DNA of 64,000 nt from CADEEN01 sp963751775 (GCA_963751775.1 CAVVVW010000014.1:5393-69392), one strand, 5' to 3'. Shown: positions 16,159-27,605, counted from the stretch's first letter. The notes: a model not told the origin generated them from the sequence alone. A program made the numbers and translations.

Positions 16159-16748
16159 AGCGTTACCCGCACCGCGCTGCGTTCGGCCTCGTTGGCCGTG
16201 GCCTCGAGCATCGCCGCCGGCTTGAAGCCGAACACGCCGGCGACGACGTTGGTCGGCGCCTGCTGCGCGGCGTTGTTGTATTCGAGCACGCTGTCGTTGA
16301 AGGCCTGGCGCGCGAAGGCGATGCGGTTCTCGGTGTGGCCGAGTTCCTCGCTCAGCTCGCGCAGCGTGGCGTCGGCCTTCAGCTCGGGGTAGGCCTCGAC
16401 GACCACCGCCAGCTGCTTCATCAGGCCGGCCAGGTTGCCCTCGGCGCTGTGCAGCGCGCCGATGCGCGCGGCGTCGGCCGGCTTGGCCCGCGCCGCATCG
16501 CCGGCGCTGCTGGCGGTATTGCGCGCGGCGATCACCGCCTCGAGCGTGTCGCGCTCGTGCTGCACGTACTTGCGCGCGACGTCGACCAGATTGGGGATCA
16601 GGTCGTAGCGGCGCTTCATCTGCACGTCGATCTGCGCGAAGGCGTTGCCGATCTCGTTGCGGTGGCGCACCAGGCGGTTGTAGGCCGCCAGCATCCACAG
16701 CGCCAAGGTGACGAGGACGACCCAGGTGACGATCTGCACGGTGCTCAT
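16155..16748 (-). CDS. LemA family protein
   Basis: This encodes 197 residues from ATG 16748, chosen over an upstream start because the N-terminus MSTVQIVTWVVLVTLALWML is then a single membrane anchor. LemA hallmarks follow: AYNRLVRHRNEIGNAFAQIDVQMKRRYDLIPNLV, then the long helical bundle with EAYPELKADATLRELSEELGHTENRIAFARQAFNDSVLEYNN. LemA proteins are small membrane-anchored coiled proteins exposed outside the cytoplasm, of unknown role. Next to the M48 protease, as is common. Confidence 0.92.
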   Translation of the reverse strand: MSTVQIVTWVVLVTLALWMLAAYNRLVRHRNEIGNAFAQIDVQMKRRYDLIPNLVDVARKYVQHERDTLEAVIAARNTASSAGDAARAKPADAARIGALHSAEGNLAGLMKQLAVVVEAYPELKADATLRELSEELGHTENRIAFARQAFNDSVLEYNNAAQQAPTNVVAGVFGFKPAAMLEATANEAERSAVRVTL

Positions 16749-16812
16749 GGGGATGGGGCTAGGTTGCGATGGCCCGCAATGTACGACAGCGCGCACCTAC
16801 AATTCGGTCACC

Positions 16813-17103
16813 ATGCAAGCAACCGCCCCAACACCCGACGAAGTGCGCAAATTCATTGCCGCCGGCCTGGCCTGCGAGCATCTCGAGGTCGAGGGCGACG
16901 GGCGCCACTTCTTTGCCACCATCGTGGCCGCCGCATTCGAGGGCCACTCGCGCGTGGCCCGCCACCAGCGCGTCTACAAGGCGCTGGGCGATAGAATGCG
17001 CGAACAAATTCACGCGCTGTCGATGAAGACACTGACACCGGCCGAATGGCAGGCATCCCGGGCCGGCCCCGCGACAGACGCCGCACCGGCACACCACCAC
17101 TGA
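16813..17103 (+). CDS. ibaG: BolA/IbaG family protein
   Basis: This encodes 96 residues from ATG 16813. The class II KH-like BolA fold is supported by CEHLEVEGDGRHFFATIVAAAFEGHSRVARHQRVYKALGDRM, which contains the conserved histidines implicated in binding [2Fe-2S] together with monothiol glutaredoxins. The C-terminal tail with three histidines is an addition. Placement directly before murA matches ibaG in many proteobacteria. Its promoter shares a 64-bp gap with the divergent LemA gene. Confidence 0.88.
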   Translation: MQATAPTPDEVRKFIAAGLACEHLEVEGDGRHFFATIVAAAFEGHSRVARHQRVYKALGDRMREQIHALSMKTLTPAEWQASRAGPATDAAPAHHH

Positions 17104-17212
17104 ACCTGCCCGCGGCGTGTGCGCCGCGGAGGGTGGTCGGTGGTGCTCGGCAGCAGCGCACCGGGAACCGCATTCCGCACCGTGCACGTCCGACAGCGAA
17201 CGGACGACGATC

Positions 17213-18478
<1,266 letters not shown>

Positions 18479-18482
<4 letters not shown>

Positions 18483-19117
18483 TCACGCTCGCGCTATCGA
18501 AGGGCCGCATCCTCGACGAGTGCCTGCCGCTGCTCAAGGCGGCGGGCATCGAGGTGCTGGAAGACCCGGAGACCTCGCGCAAGCTGATCCTGGCCACCAG
18601 CCGGCCCGACGTGCGCGTGGTGCTGGTGCGCGCCAGCGACGTGCCGACCTACGTGCAGTACGGCGGCGCCGACCTCGGCGTGGCCGGCAAGGACATCCTG
18701 CTCGAGCACAGCGGCGCCGGCCTGTACCAGCCGCTCGACTTGAAGATCGCGCGCTGCCGCATGAGCGTGGCCACGCGCGCCGATTTCGATTACGCCAGCG
18801 CCATCAAGCAGGGCTCGCGCATCCGGGTGGCGACCAAGTACACCGCCGTCGCGCGCCAGCACTTTGCCGACAAGGGCGTGCACGTCGACCTGATCAAGCT
18901 CTACGGCTCGATGGAGCTGGCGCCGCTGACCGGGCTGGCCGACGCCATCGTCGACCTGGTGTCCTCCGGCAGCACGCTGCGCGCGAACCAGCTGGTCGAG
19001 GTCGAGAAGATCGTCGACATCACTTCGCGGCTGATCGTCAACCAGGCCGCGCTCAAGCTCCGGCGCGAGGCGATCCGGCCGCTGATCGAGGCCTTCGAGA
19101 AGGCGGTGCGGCCATGA
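18479..19117 (+). CDS. hisG: ATP phosphoribosyltransferase, short form
   Basis: This encodes 212 residues from GTG 18479, overlapping the murA stop. It catalyses the first step of histidine synthesis, ATP plus PRPP to phosphoribosyl-ATP. Motifs ALSKGRILDECLPLL, YGGADLGVAGKDILLE and the PRPP loop DLVSSGSTLRANQLVEV are present. At about 210 residues it is the short HisG, which needs the HisZ partner for activity and feedback control; hisZ is not in this window. The stop overlaps the hisD start as ATGA. Confidence 0.95.
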
Positions 19118-20494
19118 TCGCGCTGCGCCAGCTCGACACCCGCAGCGCCGACTTCGAGGCCGGGTTCGCCGGGCTGCGCCATTGGTCGGCCCAGGCCGAT
19201 GCCCAGATCGAGGCCCGCGTGGCAGAGATCCTGGCCGACGTGCGCGCGCGGGGCGATGCCGCGGTGCTCGAATACACCGCGCGCTTCGATGCGCTGGCCC
19301 CGGCGTCGATGGCGGCACTGGCCCTCGCGCCCGAGGCAGATGCAAGCGGCGTATGCCGCCATCACGCCGGCACAACGCGACGCGCTGCAGGCGGCGGCGG
19401 CGCGCATCCGCAGCTACCACGAGCGCCAACTCGAGGCCTGCGGTCGCTCGTGGAGCTACCGCGACGCCGACGGCACCCTGCTCGGGCAGAAGGTGACGCC
19501 GCTCGACCGCGTCGGCATCTACGTGCCCGGCGGCAAGGCGGCGTACCCGTCGAGCGTGCTGATGAACGCGGTGCCGGCGCAGGTGGCCGGCGTCGGCGAG
19601 ATCGTGATGGTCGTGCCGACGCCCGGCGGCGAGCGCAATGCGCTGGTGCTGGCGGCGGCGCATGTGGCCGGCGTGCAGCGCGCGTTCACCATCGGCGGCG
19701 CGCAGGCGGTGGCCGCACTGGCCTACGGCACCGCGACGATCCCGCGGGTGGACAAGATCACCGGCCCCGGCAATGCCTACGTCGCCAGCGCCAAGCGCAG
19801 GGTGTTCGGCGAAGTCGGCATCGACATGATCGCCGGGCCGAGCGAGATCCTGGTCATCGCCGACGGCAGCACGCCGGCCGATTGGGTGGCGATGGACCTG
19901 TTCTCGCAGGCCGAGCACGACGAACTGGCGCAAAGCCTGCTGCTGTGTCCCGATGCCGGTTATCTCGACGCGGTGCGCGCCGCCGATCGAGCGCCTGTTG
20001 CCCACGCTGCCGCGACGCGAAATCATTCGGGCCTCCCTCGAGGGCCGCGGCGCGCTGATCCTGACGCGGTCGATGGAAGAGGCCTGCGAACTGAGCAACC
20101 GCATCGCGCCCGAGCACCTCGAAGTCTCGAGCGCCGATCCCGCAGCGCTGGGAGCCGCTGCTCAAGCACGCCGGCGCGATCTTCCTCGGCGCTTTCACCA
20201 GCGAGAGCCTGGGCGACTATTGCGCCGGCCCGAACCATGTGCTGCCGACGTCCGGCACCGCCCGGTTCTCCTCGCCGCTCGGCGTCTACGACTTCCAGAA
20301 GCGAAGCAGCATCATCGAAGTCAGCGAAGCGGGCGCAAACATCCTGGGGCCGATCGCGGCCGAATTGGCGCTTGGCGAGGGCCTGCAGGCCCACGCCCGG
20401 GCCGCGCAAATGCGACTCGAACGGCCCGATGCGCTCGCTGCGACCGATGTCCAGTGGCGCAGTGCCTGTGCGCGCGGACGGGATCAAACGATGA
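19114..20494 (+). CDS. hisD: Histidinol dehydrogenase (several apparent frameshifts)
   Basis: The coding sequence moves frame near 19335, 19985 and 20140, and probably once more between 20390 and 20490. Corrected, it gives about 458 residues ending in TGA at 20492-20494 that overlaps the hisC ATG. It oxidises histidinol to histidine with two NAD+. Recognisable blocks: DRVGIYVPGGKAAYPSS, VMVVPTPGG, QAVAALAYGT, KITGPGNAYVASAKR, DMIAGPSEILVIADG, LFSQAEHDELAQS, EHLEV and GPNHVLPTSGTARFSSPLGVYDF, which include the catalytic Glu/His and zinc ligands. Without the last correction hisD runs in frame into hisC, but this is best read as an artefact. Confidence 0.9.
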
Positions 20495-21584
20495 ACGTGA
20501 CCCCGTTGACCGAGCGCATCGCGCGCACGATCCGCCAGGACGTCCAGTCCGCCGCGGGCTACGCCATCCAGCCGAGCGCGGGGATGGTCAAGCTCGACGC
20601 GATGGAGAACCCCTTCGGCCTGCCGCCTGCGTTGCAGCGCGAGCTGGGCGAGCGCCTCGGGCGCGCCGCGCTCAATCGCTATCCGCTCGGCAAGGGCGAG
20701 GTGGCGGCGGCGCTGGCCAGGCACTTCGCCGTGCCCGCCGGCTGCCGCGTGATCATCGGCAACGGCTCGGACGAGTTGATCGACCTGCTGTCGGTGGCCT
20801 GCGACGTACCCGGTGCGGTGGTGCTGGCGCCGCTGCCGGGCTTCGTGATGTACGAGATGTCGGCGCGTCTGCGCGGGCTGCGCTTCGTCGGCGTGCCGCT
20901 GACGGCCAGCTTCGAGCTCGACGAGGCGGCCATGCTGGCGGCGATCGAGCGCGAGCGGCCGGCGCTGACCTACATCGCCTACCCCAACAATCCGACCGGC
21001 AACCTGTTCGACGATGCCGATCATCGACCGCATCGTGGCGGCGGTCGGCGCGCAACACGGACTGGTGGTGTTCGACGAGGCGTACCAGCCCTTTTCCTCG
21101 CGCACATGGATGCAGCGCATGGCCGCGCAGCCGCATGTGCTGGTGATGCGAACGCTGTCCAAGTTCGGCCTCGCCGGCGTGCGCCTGGGCTACATGGCTG
21201 GGGCCGAAGCACAGTTGATCGAGCAGATCGAGAAAGTGATGCCGCCCTACAACGTCAGCGTGCTCAACGCCGAGGCCACGCTTGTTCGCGCTCGAGCATG
21301 CCGACGTGTTTGCCGGGCAGGCGGCGTTGCTGCGCGCCGAGCGCGCCCGGCTGGCCGCCGCGCTGGCGGCGTTGCCGGGCGTGACCGTGTTTCCGAGCGA
21401 TGCCAATATGCTGCTGGTGCGCGTGCCCGATTCGAAGCGCGGCTTCGAGGGCCTGAAGGCGCGCGGCGTGCTCGTCAAGCACATCGCCGGCCTGCACCCG
21501 TTGCTGGCCAACTGCCTGCGCCTGACGGTGGGCACGCCCGAGGAAAACAACCTGCTGATCGAAGCCCTGAAAGCGAGTTTGTGA
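20491..21584 (+). CDS. hisC: Histidinol-phosphate aminotransferase (two apparent frameshifts)
   Basis: About 363 residues after removing extra bases near 21019 and 21282. It is a PLP enzyme, fold type I, converting imidazole acetol phosphate to histidinol phosphate. Visible are KLDAMENPFGLP, NRYPLGKGEV, GNGSDELIDLL, the AYPNNPTGNLFD loop, VVFDEAYQPFSS and RTLSKFGLAGVRLGYMAG, in which the lysine forms the PLP Schiff base. The C-terminal half with NMLLVRVP and LRLTVGTPEENNLLIEAL is in the third frame. The stop overlaps hisB (TGATG). Confidence 0.93.
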
Positions 21585-22175
21585 TGTCACGCATGGCCGA
21601 GGTGCAACGCAATACGAAAGAGACGCAGATCCGCGTGCGCGTGGATCTCGACGGCACGGGCCAGGCCAAACTGGCGACCGGGATCGGCTTCTTCGACCAC
21701 ATGCTCGACCAGGTGGCGCGCCACGGCCTGATCGACCTCGACGTCGAGGCCAAGGGCGACCTGCACATCGACGGCCACCACACGGTGGAAGACGTGGGCA
21801 TCACGCTGGGCCTGGCCGTGGCCAAGGCGGTCGGCGACAAGGCCGGCCTGACGCGCTACGGCCATGCCTACGTGCCGCTGGACGAAGCGCTGTCGCGCGT
21901 GGTGATCGATTTCTCGGGCCGCCCCGGGCTGCACATGGACGTGCCGTTTCGCAGCGGCATGGTCGGCGCGATTCGACACCCAACTGACCTTCGAGTTCTT
22001 CCAGGGCTTCGCCAACCACGCGCTGGCCACCCTGCACATCGACAACCTGAAGGGCGCCAACGCCCACCACCAGTGCGAGACGGTGTTCAAGGCCTTCGGC
22101 CGCGCGCTGCGCATGGCGCTGGCCATCGACGCGCGCAGCGTGGGCGTGATTCCATCCACCAAGGGCTCCCTCTAG
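21584..22175 (+). CDS. hisB: Imidazoleglycerol-phosphate dehydratase (one apparent frameshift)
   Basis: About 196 residues after removing one extra A near 21971. It is monofunctional, without the phosphatase domain found in enteric HisB. Motifs: RNTKETQIRVRVDLDGTG, FFDHMLDQVARHG, GDLHIDGHHTVEDVGI (manganese-binding histidines), then TFEFFQGFANHALATLHID and NAHHQCETVFKAFGRALR. Starts within the hisC stop. Followed by hisH after three bases; no marC-like gene is inserted here, as it is in some relatives. Confidence 0.94.
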
Positions 22176-22178
22176 GTT

Positions 22179-22826
22179 ATGCCGGGCAGCGTCGCCGTCG
22201 TCGACTACGGCATGGGCAACCTGCGCTCGGTGTCGCAGGCGGTGCTGCACGTGGCGGCCGGCAGCGGCGTCACGGTGCTCGTGACCGCGCGGCCGCAGGA
22301 CGTGTTTGCCGCCGATCGCGTGGTGCTGCCCGGCCAGGGTGCGATGCGCGACTGCATGCGCGAGCTGCACGCGTCGGGATTGAAGGACGCGGTGCTGCAC
22401 GCCGCCGCGAACAAGCCGCTGTTCGGTGTCTGCGTCGGCATGCAGATGCTGCTCGACCACAGCGAGGAGCAGGACACGCCGGGGCTGGGCCTGATCGGCG
22501 GGCGCGTCGAGCGCTTTCGCCTCGACGGCCTGCGCCAGCCCGACGGCAGCCGCTACAAGGTGCCGCAGATGGGCTGGAACCGGGTCCGGCAGGCGCAGCC
22601 GCACGCACTGTGGGCGGGCGTGGCCGACGACGCGTGGTTCTACTTTGTGCACAGTTTTCACGCCGCGCCGTCGGACCCGCGCCACAGCGCGGGCCTGACC
22701 GACTATGGCGTGCGCTTTACCTCGGCGGTGGCGCGAGATAACATTTTTGCCACCCAGTTCCACCCCGAGAAGAGCGCTGACGACGGTCTGACGCTGTACC
22801 GCAACTTCCTCCTTTGGAATCCCTGA
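22179..22826 (+). CDS. hisH: Imidazole glycerol phosphate synthase, glutaminase subunit
   Basis: This encodes 215 residues, intact. It is a class I glutamine amidotransferase giving ammonia to HisF. VVDYGMGNLRSVSQA opens the protein, LPGQGAMRDCM forms the oxyanion region, and the nucleophile lies in LFGVCVGMQMLLD (Cys, residue 85 or so). The His and Glu of the triad are in FATQFHPEKSADDG. The partner hisF is in the same operon, with hisA between. Confidence 0.96.
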   Translation: MPGSVAVVDYGMGNLRSVSQAVLHVAAGSGVTVLVTARPQDVFAADRVVLPGQGAMRDCMRELHASGLKDAVLHAAANKPLFGVCVGMQMLLDHSEEQDTPGLGLIGGRVERFRLDGLRQPDGSRYKVPQMGWNRVRQAQPHALWAGVADDAWFYFVHSFHAAPSDPRHSAGLTDYGVRFTSAVARDNIFATQFHPEKSADDGLTLYRNFLLWNP

Positions 22827-22860
22827 TTCCGAAGCCCCGAGCGCTCCCTGCCTGCCGACC

Positions 22861-23610
22861 ATGCTGCTGATACCTGCGATCGACCTCAAGGACGGTCACT
22901 GCGTGCGCCTCGAGCAGGGTGACATGAAAGTCGCCACCACCTTCGGCGAAGACCCGGCGGCAATGGCCGAGCGCTGGCTCGCGGCCGGTGCCCGGCGCTT
23001 GCACCTGGTCGATCTGAACGGCGCCTTCGCCGGCAAGCCGGTCAACGAACCGGCGGTGAAGGCGATCATCCGCGCGGTCGGCGACCGCATCCCGGTACAG
23101 CTCGGCGGCGGTCTGCGCGATCTGGACACCATCGAGCGCTACCTCGACGACGGCCTGAGCTACGTCGTCATCGGCACCGCTGCGGTCAAGAAGCCGGGCT
23201 TCCTGCGCGACGCCTGTACGGCATTCGGCGGCCACATCATCGTCGGCCTCGATGCCAAGGACGGCAAGGTGGCCACCGACGGCTGGAGCAAGCTGACCGG
23301 CCACGAAGTCGTCGACCTGGCGAAGAAGTTCGAGGATTACGGCGTCGAGGGCGTGATCTACACCGACATCGGCCGCGACGGCATGCTCACCGGCATCAAC
23401 ATCGAAGCCACCGTCAAGCTCGCACAGGCGCTGACCATTCCCGTCATCGCCTCGGGTGGGCTGGCCGGCATGGCCGACATCGATCGCCTGTGCGGGGTCG
23501 AGAGCGAAGGCATCGACGGCGTGATCTGCGGCCGCGCGATCTACAACGGTGCGCTCGATTTCACCGCGGCGCAGCGCCGCGCCGACGAACTCGGCGGCCC
23601 GCCTGCATGA
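22861..23610 (+). CDS. hisA: Phosphoribosylformimino-5-aminoimidazole carboxamide ribotide isomerase
   Basis: This encodes 249 residues, intact. A TIM barrel with the two half-barrel aspartates: LLIPAIDLKDGHCVRL (Asp8) and VEGVIYTDIGRDGMLTG (Asp of the second half). Phosphate-binding loops QLGGGLRD and VIASGGLAGMADI are present. It catalyses an Amadori rearrangement of ProFAR. Repeat B follows its stop codon before hisF. Confidence 0.96.
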   Translation: MLLIPAIDLKDGHCVRLEQGDMKVATTFGEDPAAMAERWLAAGARRLHLVDLNGAFAGKPVNEPAVKAIIRAVGDRIPVQLGGGLRDLDTIERYLDDGLSYVVIGTAAVKKPGFLRDACTAFGGHIIVGLDAKDGKVATDGWSKLTGHEVVDLAKKFEDYGVEGVIYTDIGRDGMLTGINIEATVKLAQALTIPVIASGGLAGMADIDRLCGVESEGIDGVICGRAIYNGALDFTAAQRRADELGGPPA

Positions 23611-23670
23611 GCCGCCGGGCCGTTCCCAAGGCGAATACCGAAGCGCGCAGCGCGCAGGTTGTCTGATGAC
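23608..23670. repeat. Intergenic repeat B, copy 2
   Basis: GAGCCGCCGGGCCGTTCCC followed by AAGGCGAATACCGAAGCGCG and CAGCGCGCAGGTTGTCTGATG. It matches 13213-13272 through most of its length and, like that copy, starts at a stop codon and lies between two genes of one operon. Confidence 0.7.
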
Positions 23671-23693
23671 GGCTGCCCCGGGCGGCCGCTGAG

Positions 23694-24448
<755 letters not shown>

Positions 24449-24452
<4 letters not shown>

Positions 24453-24997
24453 AGGGCTTCGTTCGCATCATCGGCGGACAGTGGAAGCGCAGCAAGCTGC
24501 CGGTGGCCGACCAGCCCGGCCTGCGGCCGACGCCCGACCGGATAAAGGAAACGCTGTTCAACTGGCTGGGCCAGGACCTGACGGGCTGGCGCGTGCTCGA
24601 CGCCTTTGCCGGCAGCGGCGCGCTCGGCTTCGAGGCCGCATCGCGCGGGGCCGCCGAGGTGCTGCTGCTGGAGCGCGATGCGGCGCTGGTGCGCAGTCTG
24701 GCGCAGGTCAAGGAGCGGCTGCGGGCTGACACGGTGCGCGTCATCGCCGGCGACGCACTGGCCTGGCTGTCGCGCTGCGCGCCCGGGCAGTTCGAGCTCG
24801 TGCTGATCGACCCGCCGTTCGACGCCAACGTCTTCGATGCCGCGCTGGCCGCGGCGGCGCCCAGCGTGACGGAAGGCGGCTTCTTGTACCTCGAAGCGCC
24901 GCGGGAATTCGACGCTGCGCCGGCCGGCTTCACGCTCGCGCGGCACGCCCGCGCCGGCGCCGTGCACGCCAACCTGTTCCGGCGTGGGCCGGGCTAA
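24449..24997 (+). CDS. rsmD: 16S rRNA (guanine966-N2)-methyltransferase
   Basis: This encodes 182 residues from GTG 24449 overlapping the hisF stop. It methylates G966 of 16S rRNA. Motifs: RIIGGQWKRSKLPV at the N-terminus, RPTPDRIKETLFNWL, the AdoMet-binding LDAFAGSGALGFEAASRGA and the catalytic VLIDPPFD (DPPF). It forms a group with coaD and a ferredoxin gene, an order common in proteobacteria, but here attached to the his operon. Confidence 0.93.
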
Positions 24998-25025
24998 ACT
25001 GCCAGCGCTCCGACGCGCCCAAGTC

Positions 25026-25532
25026 ATGACCTCCGTCACCCGCCTCACCGCCGTCTACCCCGGCACCTTCGACCCGATGACGCTCGGTCATCAGGACCTG
25101 ATCGCGCGCGCCAGCCGGCTGTTCGAGCGCTTGCTCGTCGCGGTGGCGGTGGGCCACCACAAGCGAACCATGTTCTCGATCGGCGAGCGGCTGCACCTTG
25201 CGCGCACCCTGACCGCGCAGCATGCCAACGTCGAGGTCTATGAAATGCGCGGGCTGCTGCGCGACTTCGTCGTGGCCCAGGGCGGCAAGGTGGTGGTGCG
25301 CGGCCTGCGCGCGGTCAGCGACTTCGAATACGAATTCCAGATGGCCGGCATGAACCGGCAGTTGATGCCCGAAGTCGAGACGCTGTTCCTGACGCCGAGC
25401 GATCAGCACCAGTTCATCAGCGGCACGTTCGTGCGCGAGATCGCCACCCTGGGCGGCGATGTCTCCAAGTTCGTGGCGCCGCTGGTGCTGGAGAAGCTGA
25501 AGGAGCGCGTGGCGCAAACGCCGCGTGAGTAG
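25026..25532 (+). CDS. coaD: Phosphopantetheine adenylyltransferase
   Basis: This encodes 168 residues from ATG 25026. Nucleotidyltransferase fold with AVYPGTFDPMTLGHQDLI, containing the T/HxGH-like nucleotide-binding motif, then VVVRGLRAVSDFEYEFQMAGMNRQL and the SSTFVRE-like ISGTFVREIATLGGDVS. It transfers AMP to 4'-phosphopantetheine, the penultimate step of coenzyme A synthesis. Follows rsmD by 28 bp. Confidence 0.95.
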   Translation: MTSVTRLTAVYPGTFDPMTLGHQDLIARASRLFERLLVAVAVGHHKRTMFSIGERLHLARTLTAQHANVEVYEMRGLLRDFVVAQGGKVVVRGLRAVSDFEYEFQMAGMNRQLMPEVETLFLTPSDQHQFISGTFVREIATLGGDVSKFVAPLVLEKLKERVAQTPRE

Positions 25533-25537
25533 TGCCC

Positions 25538-25807
25538 ATGGCGCTGATGATCACCGACGAGTGCATCAACTGCGACGTGTGCGAGCCCGAATGCCCGAAC
25601 CAGGCAATCTCGATGGGCCCCGACTACTACCAGATCGAGCCCTCGCGCTGCACCGAATGTGTCGGCCACTTCGACGAACCCCAATGCGTGCAGGTCTGCC
25701 CCGTGGCTTGCATCCCAATTCACCCGCAGCATGTCGAATCGAAGGCGACGCTGTGGGCCAAGTACCAGCACTTGCAGCAACAGGCAGCCATGGCGGGCAC
25801 ACCCTGA
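25538..25807 (+). CDS. YfhL-type 2x[4Fe-4S] ferredoxin
   Basis: This encodes 89 residues from ATG 25538. Two cluster motifs are visible: C9-x2-C12-x2-C15-x3-C19 (CINCDVCEPECP) and a second with an eight-residue insert, CTECVGHFDEPQCVQVCP, which marks the Allochromatium-type/YfhL group. A helical C-terminal tail follows. Soluble electron carrier, partner unknown. It ends the his-rsmD-coaD gene run; the next 690 bp contain no gene. Confidence 0.92.
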   Translation: MALMITDECINCDVCEPECPNQAISMGPDYYQIEPSRCTECVGHFDEPQCVQVCPVACIPIHPQHVESKATLWAKYQHLQQQAAMAGTP

Positions 25808-25903
25808 AGTCGTTTCGCTGTCTGTTAAGTAGGGGCGGCGGGCTGCTACTGGCGCATTGACGTTGTTTGCTACCGCCTGTTCTTGCGATGGTTCAGCGCA
25901 TCG

Positions 25904-26132
25904 CGGCAGGCGGCACCCGGCAGGGGCTCATGGTGGAGCGGTCGGCGCTTCGCACCGACTTCGCTGCGGTGCTCGGCCTGGTGGTCGCGTCGCACAACTC
26001 GCTACGTTCGCTGCGTTCGCTGCGCTCGGACAGGTGCGGCGAGTCAGATCACGAAGCGCGCTGCGCGCGCCGACCCCAGCCCTGTGCTCCTCGCCGCCCC
26101 ACAAATCGCCCCTGCCGGGTACCGCCTGCCGC
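25904..26132. repeat. MITE-like element 1 with 24-bp terminal inverted repeats
   Basis: The left end GCGGCAGGCGGCACCCGGCA plus GGGG at 25904-25927 is complementary to 26109-26132 at 23 of 24 positions. The interior has GTGCTCGGCCTGGTGG and short CTGCGTTCGCTGCGCTCGGA repeats and no convincing coding frame. The whole element resembles the reverse complement of 26176-26412, so the pair forms an imperfect palindrome of about 510 bp. Confidence 0.7.
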
Positions 26133-26175
26133 GAAGGCCACGGCTGGTGTTCGCAACGCCACCATCGCTGGCTCC

Positions 26176-26412
26176 GCAAAGGCGCGCCCGGGCAGGTGGC
26201 AGCGCGCCTGCGGGGCGCCGAGGAGCACAGGCTTGTGGCCCGCGCGCGCAGCGCGCCACGTGACTGACTTGTCGCACCCTGTCTGAGCGTAGCGAACGCA
26301 GTGAGCGCAGCGAGTTGTGCGACGGGCCACAAGGCCGAGCACCGCAGCGCAGTCGGTGCACAGCACCGACCGCTCCGCCGAAGCGCTGCCGCCTGCCCGG
26401 GCGCGCCTTTGC
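26176..26412. repeat. MITE-like element 2 with 30-bp terminal inverted repeats
   Basis: GCAAAGGCGCGCCCGGGCAG plus ten more bases (26176-26205) is the complement of 26383-26412 with 29 of 30 matches. The element is 237 bp, has no coding capacity that I trust, and is arranged head-to-head with element 1. No target duplication is obvious. It may be mobilised by a transposase elsewhere, or act as a transcription barrier after the his operon. Confidence 0.75.
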
Positions 26413-26501
26413 TGCTCTACTGTCAGCGAACTGGGTATCCCACGTCGCCAATCGCTCGCCTGCAGCTCTGTGACGGCCACTCGAGTGAAAGCAATCCCGC
26501 T

Positions 26502-26894
26502 TCAGGACTGCGCGGGCTTGGTTGGCGGGCGCTTCTTCTTTGACGCGGCCGATGCGGCTGACGCGGGCGGCTTGGCTGCTTTCGGTGGGCCGCTCCTGGC
26601 GGTGGTCTGCTTGGCGGCGGCTGCTTCCTTGGCCAGACGTTCGCGGGTCATCTTGTCGGCCAGCATCTTGTCGCGCTTGAGGACCTCGGCGGCTGCCTTG
26701 CGCTGCTCGGCGGTGCGCATGTCGTCGGTGTCGATCTCGTAGCCGTCCTTGCACGGCGTCTGCGAATAGGTGCGGCCGTCGGGACCGCAGCGAAACACCC
26801 TTTGCGCTGCCTCGCTCGCGCCATCGGCGGCGACCAGCAACAGCGACGTGGTCATCGCCACGGCCGCGCCGGATCGATGCCGGCGAACGTTCAC
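26502..26894 (-). CDS. Small exported lysine/alanine-rich protein (DUF4124-like)
   Basis: This encodes 130 residues from GTG 26894, overlapping the pth stop as GTGA. The N-terminus is basic then hydrophobic (VAMTTSLLLVAADGASEAAQ), a likely signal peptide. Next comes VFRCGPDGRTYSQTPCKDG, the conserved Cys-containing segment of DUF4124 proteins, and a charged helical, then low-complexity AKPPASAASAASKKKRPPTKPAQS tail. Function unknown; likely periplasmic. Confidence 0.7.
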   Translation of the reverse strand: MNVRRHRSGAAVAMTTSLLLVAADGASEAAQRVFRCGPDGRTYSQTPCKDGYEIDTDDMRTAEQRKAAAEVLKRDKMLADKMTRERLAKEAAAAKQTTARSGPPKAAKPPASAASAASKKKRPPTKPAQS

Positions 26895-27526
26895 GGCTTG
26901 CCTTGCTCCCCGGTTGGGTCGCTCGGCGGCGCGTCCGGCTTGGGCCGCGGCGGCTTTCTGTGCACCTTCATCATCGCGCGCTCCATCTCGCCGGCCAGCA
27001 GCAGGTCCAGCGATTGCAGCGACAGCGCCACGCACTGCTCGATCGCCTCGCGGTGCTCCTGCGAGGGCTTCCTCAAGACATAGTCGATCACCTCGGCCTT
27101 CACGCCGGGGTGGCCGATGCCCAGGCGCAGGCGCCAGAAGTCGGCGCTGCCGAGTTGGGCGACGATGTCCTTCAAGCCGTTGTGGCCGGCGTGACTGCCG
27201 CCTTGCTTCAACTTGAGCTGGCCGGGCAACAGGTCGAGTTCATCGTGCGCGACCAGGATCTGCTCGGGTGCGATCTTGAAGAACCGGGCCAGCGCGGCCA
27301 CCGACTTGCCCGACAGGTTCATGTAGGTCTGCGGCTCGACCAGCCACAGCGGATCCGTGCCGGCCCGATTCACGCGCGCCACCAGGCCGTGGTAATTGCG
27401 GTCGTGAGCCAGCCTGGCGCCGAGTTTGCCGGCCACCGCATCGAGCCACCAGAAGCCGGCGTTGTGCCGCGTGGCAGCGTATTCGGGGCCCGGATTGCCC
27501 AGGCCGACCAACATTCGAATCGTCAT
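26891..27526 (-). CDS. pth: Peptidyl-tRNA hydrolase
   Basis: This encodes 211 residues from ATG 27526. Recycles peptidyl-tRNA released from ribosomes. Signature regions: MLVGLGNPGPEYAATRHNAGF with the catalytic His, PQTYMNLSGKSV, VAHDELDLLPG with the catalytic Asp, and GSHAGHNGLKDI. Longer than the E. coli enzyme by a proline-rich C-terminal tail of about 20 residues. Follows rplY in the usual order, after a strong terminator. Confidence 0.95.
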   Translation of the reverse strand: MTIRMLVGLGNPGPEYAATRHNAGFWWLDAVAGKLGARLAHDRNYHGLVARVNRAGTDPLWLVEPQTYMNLSGKSVAALARFFKIAPEQILVAHDELDLLPGQLKLKQGGSHAGHNGLKDIVAQLGSADFWRLRLGIGHPGVKAEVIDYVLRKPSQEHREAIEQCVALSLQSLDLLLAGEMERAMMKVHRKPPRPKPDAPPSDPTGEQGKP

Positions 27527-27558
27527 GTGGCGGCGATGATAAGGGGGCCTCGGCAACG

Positions 27559-27584
27559 AAAAAAGGCCCCGCCAAGGCGGGGCC
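27559..27584 (-). terminator. Rho-independent terminator after rplY
   Basis: On the minus strand GGCCCCGCC-TT-GGCGGGGCC is followed by TTTTTT. Perfect nine-base-pair stem and uninterrupted T-run, placed 21 bp after the rplY stop codon and before pth. Confidence 0.9.
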
Positions 27585-27605
27585 CGAGGCATCGTCGTCA
27601 GACGA

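Noticed and set aside
19114..21584. A hisD-hisC gene fusion
   Set aside because: The in-frame read-through depends on an uncorrected indel. All other neighbours overlap by ATGA, and a TGA overlapping the hisC ATG is present one frame away.
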